Source: Clostridiales bacterium
GTDB taxonomy: Bacteria > Bacillota > Clostridia > Oscillospirales > Oscillospiraceae
Length of the DNA stretch: 64,000 bases
Assembly: GCA_029008095.1 (NCBI GenBank)
Contig: JAQXJB010000019.1
Location: 124,001-188,000, forward strand
Direction: 5' to 3'
Positions within the stretch are counted from its first letter, which is position 1. Every line of letters begins with the position of its first letter. Both the position numbers and the translations under genes were made by a program. The notes below the pieces were generated by a model. It ran no database searches and was not told the DNA's origin. It saw only the letters and a program-made list of their open reading frames with translations. This document shows positions 59,339 to 64,000 of the stretch, piece after piece.

Positions 59339-60283
59339 ATGCTTAAAGGAAAAATATATGATATACAGGGCTTCTCTGTTCAGGACGGCCCCGGAATAAG
59401 AACTACCGTTTTTCTGAAGGGATGTCCGCTGCGCTGCCCCTGGTGCCACAGCCCGGAGTCTCAGATGTTCCCGACGGAGCTCAATTGGATGCAGGTGCGC
59501 TGCCTTGGTACCGACGCATGCGGCAAATGCCTCAACGTATGCCCCAAGGGCGCGATAAGCATCGGCGAGTCCGCAACCAACGCAATGGGAGACCCCATTA
59601 CATATCCCGATGTGGATAAGACCCATTGCGACGACTGCGGCGCCTGCGCCAATGCCTGCAAGGCGACCGCGCTCTATATGTGCGGCGAGGACAAGACCGT
59701 GGACGAGGTCATGCACCGTTTGCTCCGTGACAAGCCCTTCTTTGAGGAATCCGGCGGCGGCGTGACAATTTCCGGCGGTGAGTGTCTTTGCCAGCCTGAG
59801 TTTACCCTTGAGCTGCTCAAGCGCTGCAAGGAGGCGGGAATGCATACTGCCGTTGACACCACCGGCTTTGTCAAGTGGGAGGTCATCGAAAAGGTGATGC
59901 CCTATACCGACCTCTTCCTTTATGACCTGAAGTGCATGGACAGCGCCATGCATAAGCAGGTGATAGGCGTGCCCAACGAGCTTATCCTGGAAAACGCCGA
60001 GAAGATAGTCCGGCACGGCGGCCATATGCAGGTTCGCATTCCCACCATACCCATGTTCAACGAGTCCAAGGAGCATTTCGTCAAGTACGGCGAGTTCCTG
60101 AATAAGATAAGAGAGGGCGTGGATGTGGTGCAGCTTCTGCCTTATCATAAGCTGGGCATTTCCAAGCATCAGCGTCTTCTGAAAAAGGAAAAAGTATTTG
60201 TCGCCGAGCCTCCCAGTGACCAGCTTATGCAGGCCCGCAAGGCTCAGCTTGAGGCCTATGGGTTAAACGTTATCATTCATTAA
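59339..60283 (+). CDS. Glycyl radical enzyme activase (radical SAM)
   Basis: 314 residues from the ATG at 59339 with GGAGG upstream. Radical SAM cluster motif CPLRCPWC (Cx3Cx2C) near 29-36, then a ferredoxin-like insert with two 4Fe-4S sites, CGKCLNVCPKG and CDDCGACANACK, then GGGVTISGGECL and DTTGFVKWEV. The extra clusters are typical of activases for non-PFL glycyl radical enzymes. It generates the Gly radical on the divergent enzyme (established role; pairing by position). A surface-protein gene starts 11 bp later. Confidence 0.95.
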   Translation: MLKGKIYDIQGFSVQDGPGIRTTVFLKGCPLRCPWCHSPESQMFPTELNWMQVRCLGTDACGKCLNVCPKGAISIGESATNAMGDPITYPDVDKTHCDDCGACANACKATALYMCGEDKTVDEVMHRLLRDKPFFEESGGGVTISGGECLCQPEFTLELLKRCKEAGMHTAVDTTGFVKWEVIEKVMPYTDLFLYDLKCMDSAMHKQVIGVPNELILENAEKIVRHGGHMQVRIPTIPMFNESKEHFVKYGEFLNKIREGVDVVQLLPYHKLGISKHQRLLKKEKVFVAEPPSDQLMQARKAQLEAYGLNVIIH

Positions 60284-60294
60284 GGAGAGTATCC

Positions 60295-61713
60295 ATGAAA
60301 AAAAGAATGTTCGCCGTTTTGCTTGCGCTGGCGCTCGCAGTGTCGCTCACGCCTATGGCTGCGGCGTATGATGCCGATAAGGCGGAGACAGCGGCGAAGG
60401 CTGCCGTTGCAGCTATAAAGAAGGAGGAGCCGGCGTTCGGCAGCGAGTGGCTCATGGTCTCCGACGCCACCTATACTTACTGCGGCTTTGATGAAAGCTA
60501 CCGCAGCGCCTACTATAATAATTTGAAAGCGCACCTGGATGAGAACGACGGCGGGCTCGGCGTGAACCGCTTCACAGAGTATGAGCGCGTGATAATCGCC
60601 GTGACCGCTATGGGCTATGACGCGGCGGATATCGGCGGGCATGACCTGCTCAGGCGCCTTGCGGATTATAATGACGTGAAGAAGCAGGGTATCAACAGCA
60701 TTGCTTTCGGACTTATCGCGCTGGACAGCGGCTGCTATGATATGCCCTCCGTCCCAGGGGTCACTGATCCCAACAGCCGCAAGAAGATGGTGGATAATAT
60801 CCTATCCCGTGAGATAGAGGGAGGCGGTTTTGCCCTTTACGGCAAGGCGGCCGATGCGGATATAACCGCCATGGCACTCCAGGCTCTTTCCAGATATACA
60901 TATCGTGCTGATGTAAGAGCCGCTGTGGAACGCGCTGTGGCGGAGCTTTCCCGCCAGCAGCTTCCCAACGGCAGCTTCGCCTCCCTTTCCGGCCTGTCCA
61001 CCGAGGGTACGGCGGAAAGCACGGCTCAGGTCGTTCTGGCTCTGACGGCGCTGGGTATTTCGGTGGATGATCCCCACTTTACAAAGGACGTCTCACTGAT
61101 GGACGCCCTGCTCGCCTTCCAGCTCCCCGACGGCAGCTTCAGGCATCTTATGAGCGATGCCGAGGGGGATTATGCCGCCACTCTGCAGTCACTCCACGCT
61201 CTCTCTGCCGCTGCGAGATTTGCCGGGAACGGCACGCCGGCCTATGTCTATTCCGTGCCGGAAAGCAGCCGCTTCACCGACGTTGTTTATAACGATTACA
61301 GGGCTGAGATAGAAGCGCTTGCTGAGTTGGGTATCATTGACGGCATGACGGATACAACCTTTGAGCCGGAAGCCACCATGACCCGCGCCCAGTTCGCCGC
61401 CATTGTTGTCCGTACCCTTGGCCTGGAGCAGAAGACGGTAACCGTTTTCGAGGATGTGCCCGCGGATGAATGGTATGCCGGTGTTGTAGGCGCGGCTTAT
61501 TCGGCTGGGATAATCCAAGGCTGCAGCGACACGATATTCGACCCGGAGGGAACCATAACCGACATTGAGGCGTTCATCATGCTCTCCCGTGCCGCCGGGA
61601 TAAGCGGCATTGAGGAAAGCGAGCCCGAGTGGTATGCCTCTGAGTATGACATCACCCGTGGCGAGGTGGCCGGGGAGGTCTATGTGCTGTATAACAGGCT
61701 GAAAGAAATTTGA
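60295..61713 (+). CDS. Secreted SLH-domain protein with terpenoid-cyclase-like repeats
   Basis: 472 residues. Signal peptide about 1-25. Residues about 60-310 contain alpha/alpha repeats with QxxDGSF-type motifs (QQLPNGSFASL, FQLPDGSFRHL, GGGFALYGKAADADITAMALQAL) like prenyltransferase/squalene-cyclase toroids found in secreted Clostridia proteins. Residues about 325-440 hold two S-layer homology domains (YRAEIEALAELGIIDGMTD, GVVGAAYSAGIIQGCSD), with part of a third. SLH domains anchor proteins to the cell wall. It starts 11 bp after the activase stop, so it is probably co-transcribed; ligand unknown. Confidence 0.85.
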   Translation: MKKRMFAVLLALALAVSLTPMAAAYDADKAETAAKAAVAAIKKEEPAFGSEWLMVSDATYTYCGFDESYRSAYYNNLKAHLDENDGGLGVNRFTEYERVIIAVTAMGYDAADIGGHDLLRRLADYNDVKKQGINSIAFGLIALDSGCYDMPSVPGVTDPNSRKKMVDNILSREIEGGGFALYGKAADADITAMALQALSRYTYRADVRAAVERAVAELSRQQLPNGSFASLSGLSTEGTAESTAQVVLALTALGISVDDPHFTKDVSLMDALLAFQLPDGSFRHLMSDAEGDYAATLQSLHALSAAARFAGNGTPAYVYSVPESSRFTDVVYNDYRAEIEALAELGIIDGMTDTTFEPEATMTRAQFAAIVVRTLGLEQKTVTVFEDVPADEWYAGVVGAAYSAGIIQGCSDTIFDPEGTITDIEAFIMLSRAAGISGIEESEPEWYASEYDITRGEVAGEVYVLYNRLKEI

Positions 61714-61746
61714 TGCAAGTAATGTATATAAAATGATAAAAACATA

Positions 61747-61775
61747 TTGATTAAATTTTGAGAATTTGCTATAAT
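61747..61775 (+). promoter_or_regulatory. Predicted promoter of the binding-lipoprotein gene
   Basis: TTGATT, 17 bp, TATAAT. Confidence 0.75.
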
Positions 61776-61783
61776 CCGATGGA

Positions 61784-61833
61784 AAGAAAGCAAAACTTTC
61801 TTAATGTATGATTCCGGCTTACTCCGGATCATA
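61784..61833 (+). promoter_or_regulatory. Two leader hairpins before the binding lipoprotein
   Basis: AAGAAAG-CAAAA-CTTTCTT (61784-61802) and TATGATTCCGG / CCGGATCATA (61807-61833). Both are in the 5' leader and may stabilise a highly expressed mRNA. Confidence 0.5.
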
Positions 61834-61863
61834 ACTATAAAATGAAGAAAGGATTATAAGAGA

Positions 61864-63633
61864 ATGAAGAAGACATTGTCCCTTATCATGGCCCTTGTTC
61901 TTATCCTTAGCCTGTTCGTTGGCTGCGCCGGCAAGCAGGATACCGGTAATAAGGCGCCTGATAACACCAACACCCCTTCTCAGACAACTCAGCCTGCCAA
62001 TAATGACGGCGGAGAGGACAAAGAAGAGGATTCCCCCTACAGCTTTGCGTCTGGAAAGTTTAAGGCCGATGACAGAGGAATAGCACTTGAAAAGTACGAA
62101 TACACTCTGCCTCTGACCACCACCGACGAGGCGTTCAGCTTCTGGACCTGCTGCTATACCCCGTTCTATATTGATGTGGAGTATGCAGAGTCCTCCTTCC
62201 CTGTAAAGGTGGAAGAAATGACCGGCGTTAACATCGAGTACATTCTTATCAGCCCCGAGAACCGCGCACAGAACCTTTCCGTTCTCCTCGCTGCCGATGA
62301 TCTGCCCGACATTATCAGCCAGGCCAACTTCTATTACAACGGCGTTTTCGCAGACGGTATCACCGAGGATAATTGGTTTGCCAACATCTACGATTACAGA
62401 GAGTACTGCCCCAACTACTTCTATGAAGTAACCAAGGATCCCGATGACAAGGACATCTACAACAAGACCTTCATCGAGGATGACGTTGTCGGTACTTTCT
62501 GGTGCCTGAGAGATAAAGCGTATCGTCAGAACACTATCTTTGTCCGCTCCGACTGGCTCGACAGAATTGGCTGGACCAGAGACGATATTGTCACCTGGCA
62601 GGATACCCATGATCTGCTCACCGCTTTCAAGAGCCAGATCGAAACCGCTTTCTATCCCTGCATCCTTTACAGCAACATCGAATCTGCCGGTACCCACTGG
62701 AATATGTATGATACCGTTGCTTATGTCAGCCCCTACGGCGGCCAGGTATTCGTAGACGAGAATAAGCAGGTCTATATGGCCCACACCACCTGGCGCGATG
62801 AGCTCCTCATGGCCGATATCGCTCAGTGGTTCAAGGAAGGCCTCTTCGATCCTGATTGGATGAGCACCCCCGACATGACTGTTGACACCTTCCGCAACAA
62901 GTGGGTCAACGACCAGTTTGGTTACATAGTACTTGCAACCTCCGACTGCTCCACCGAGACCGGCGTTCTTGATGATCCCGATGCTCAGTGGCTGGCTCTG
63001 AGAGACCCCGTTCTTGAGAAAGGTCAGAAGCTCCACTTGGGCGACCAGCGCAGCCGTGTTTACTATGGTTCCGCCTCTGTAAGCGCAAAGTGCGAGAACA
63101 TTCCTCTTGTCATGACCTGGATCGACTGGAGATACAGCGAGTCCGGCGCTGACTTCATGAGCTGGGGCGAAGAAAACATTGCCTGGGAGTATGATGAAAA
63201 CGGCAACCGTAAGGTTACTGAGTTCCTCTATAATCATCCCAACGGCCAGAACTTCACCATGATGCTCCTTATCTACTGCCTGAACACTCTGTGTGATCCC
63301 GGCCTGGACATCAACTCCGTCCACTACAATTATCCCAACGGTGAGCTCGTTATCGAGGCATATGAGTATCTCGACGACAGAAGCAACTACGACGGCGCTT
63401 ATGAGTTCCCCTCCACCATCAACTATACCGCCGAGCAGATGGGTGAGATCTCTTCTTACTCCTCCGACGTTATGACCTACATGCAGGAGAACTTCCTTGC
63501 CTTTGTTGACGGCTCCAAGCCTATGTCCGAGTGGGCAAGCTATGAAGCCGGCTTCCAGAACGTTGGTCTTCCCAAGCTTCTTGCAGTATACCAGGAAGCT
63601 TACGACGCTTACGCAGCAGAAGGCAGAGTCTGA
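61864..63633 (+). CDS. Extracellular solute-binding lipoprotein (LipO/YtcQ-like)
   Basis: 589 residues. Lipobox Cys near 20 (LFVGCAGK) followed by a Gln/Asn/Thr/acidic linker of about 45 residues. Body resembles the large sugar-type family 1 binding proteins of Clostridia and Paenibacillus: VEEMTGVNIEYILISPENRAQNLSVLLAADDLPDII, FVRSDWLDRIGWTRDDI, GTHWNMYDTVAYV. No permease or ATPase gene follows before the window end, so its partners are elsewhere or it is an orphan. Codons are strongly biased, implying high expression. Confidence 0.9.
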   Translation: MKKTLSLIMALVLILSLFVGCAGKQDTGNKAPDNTNTPSQTTQPANNDGGEDKEEDSPYSFASGKFKADDRGIALEKYEYTLPLTTTDEAFSFWTCCYTPFYIDVEYAESSFPVKVEEMTGVNIEYILISPENRAQNLSVLLAADDLPDIISQANFYYNGVFADGITEDNWFANIYDYREYCPNYFYEVTKDPDDKDIYNKTFIEDDVVGTFWCLRDKAYRQNTIFVRSDWLDRIGWTRDDIVTWQDTHDLLTAFKSQIETAFYPCILYSNIESAGTHWNMYDTVAYVSPYGGQVFVDENKQVYMAHTTWRDELLMADIAQWFKEGLFDPDWMSTPDMTVDTFRNKWVNDQFGYIVLATSDCSTETGVLDDPDAQWLALRDPVLEKGQKLHLGDQRSRVYYGSASVSAKCENIPLVMTWIDWRYSESGADFMSWGEENIAWEYDENGNRKVTEFLYNHPNGQNFTMMLLIYCLNTLCDPGLDINSVHYNYPNGELVIEAYEYLDDRSNYDGAYEFPSTINYTAEQMGEISSYSSDVMTYMQENFLAFVDGSKPMSEWASYEAGFQNVGLPKLLAVYQEAYDAYAAEGRV

Positions 63634-63671
63634 TTTCCAACGCTGTCCCTTCACTGAGCAAACAGTCAATG

Positions 63672-63707
63672 TATCCCCCGGCAGCTCGCTGCCGGGGGAT
63701 ATTTGTT
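63672..63707 (+). terminator. Terminator of the binding-lipoprotein gene
   Basis: TATCCCCCGGCAGC / GCTGCCGGGGGATA followed by TTTGTT. Confidence 0.88.
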
Positions 63708-63787
63708 GAGCACTATAAATTAAGCATTGAATTTTCAGAGAATATAATGTAAACTGATATCATGCAATTCAAAATGAGGTAAAGCAC

Positions 63788-64000
63788 AGTGTACATAAAC
63801 CGCGATAAATTTAATTGCTTTTCACTGGCGGAAATAAGTGAAACGGATTGGAACAGCATAATCTCCCTCGGTACGGTCAAAACAGTCAAGGCCAGCGCTA
63901 TGCTATATGAACAAGGCATGGAAATAAGCGAGCTGGCCTGCATTACCGAAGGAACGGTAAAAATCGTACACTTATTTGATAACGGAAACGAAAAGCTCTA
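63788..64000 (+). CDS. Crp/Fnr-family regulator (N-terminal part)
   Basis: GTG start at 63788, 8 bases after GAGGT; 71 residues are visible before the window ends. FSLAEISETDWNSIISLGTVKTVKASAMLYEQGMEISELACITEGTVKIVHLF is the beginning of a cyclic nucleotide-binding-like sensory domain as in Crp/Fnr proteins. The DNA-binding domain lies beyond the window, so effector and sites are unknown. A GTGTGA-N4-TCACAC palindrome that could suit such a regulator occurs three times at 25.0-25.4 kb, but a link is speculative. Confidence 0.8.

Noticed and set aside
61819..63669. 616-codon open frame on the minus strand
   Set aside because: Antisense to the binding-lipoprotein gene; repetitive hydrophobic translation without family features.
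1..64000. CRISPR array or prophage
   Set aside because: No set of regularly spaced direct repeats was seen, and no phage structural, integrase-cassette or toxin-antitoxin block; the two recombinases are Xer-like.

Overview
The window looks like a chromosomal segment of an endospore-lineage Clostridium-class Firmicute with mid-50s GC, most like an anaerobic gut Oscillospirales-type organism. This is inferred from strong AGGAGG ribosome binding sites, near-consensus sigma-A promoters (TTGACA, 17 bp, TATAAT), a sigma-H gene, SpoIID-like and possible SpoIIM-like proteins, a glycine riboswitch, a T-box leader, the yajC/TIGR04086 neighbourhood, and oxygen-sensitive or anaerobic enzymes (glycyl radical enzyme and activase, LarA family, agmatine deiminase pathway). 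No phage, plasmid, CRISPR array or rRNA is visible.

Layout. 1-8 kb: the start of a SufC-type ATPase gene, tRNA-Leu(UAA), a short-chain dehydrogenase, a zinc-ribbon membrane protein, a MATE exporter divergent from an OhrR/MarR regulator, a nitroreductase, and a MoaE-like/carboxymuconolactone-decarboxylase-like pair. 8.3-12.9 kb: a complete agmatine deiminase operon (ptcA-aguD-aguA-arcC) that makes ATP from agmatine. 13-22 kb: a DUF4317 protein, two tandem MoaF-like proteins, a second MATE, a GIY-YIG/CCA-adding-enzyme fusion, and tex with an rluA-type gene. 22-29 kb: an AT-rich GNAT gene behind a putative leader peptide, a Xer recombinase, a TRIC channel gene under a glycine riboswitch facing away from a FliB-like gene with an inverted duplicate leader between them, and a polar amino acid ABC importer. 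29-32 kb: asd-dapA-dapB (lysine/diaminopimelate). 32-47.8 kb: a long plus-strand housekeeping series (SpoIID-like, queA, FNT-like, tgt, yajC, TIGR04086, xerD, YesL-like, phosphatase, ruvCAB, glmM, sigH, zinc ribbon, DUF1858, trmK, Nif3-like). 47.8-54.6 kb: a third MATE, then a minus-strand operon (substrate-binding protein, permease, ATPase, LarA-family racemase) with a tryptophan-like T-box leader upstream but separated from it by an opposing Dabb gene. 54.7-64 kb: an HD/C_GCAxxG_C_C fusion, a YczE-like protein, a glycyl radical enzyme divergent from its activase, an SLH surface protein, a sugar-type binding lipoprotein and the start of a Crp/Fnr regulator.

Most interesting points: (1) between the TRIC and FliB-like genes, a structured leader of about 140 nt ending in a Shine-Dalgarno-sequestering hairpin is present twice in inverted orientation, plus a third partial copy. 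The copies share a GTGTGA-N4-TCACAC palindrome and show compensatory base changes; one copy is the apparent expression platform of a glycine riboswitch and the other has no aptamer. (2) The T-box leader is separated from the transporter operon it most plausibly served. (3) The LarA homologue shares an operon with a TrpXYZ-like importer. (4) The glycyl radical enzyme has an unassigned substrate and a divergent activase. (5) Two unusual domain fusions are present. (6) A 160-bp MITE-like element sits exactly at a stop codon. All functional names come from reading motifs by eye; no database search was run.
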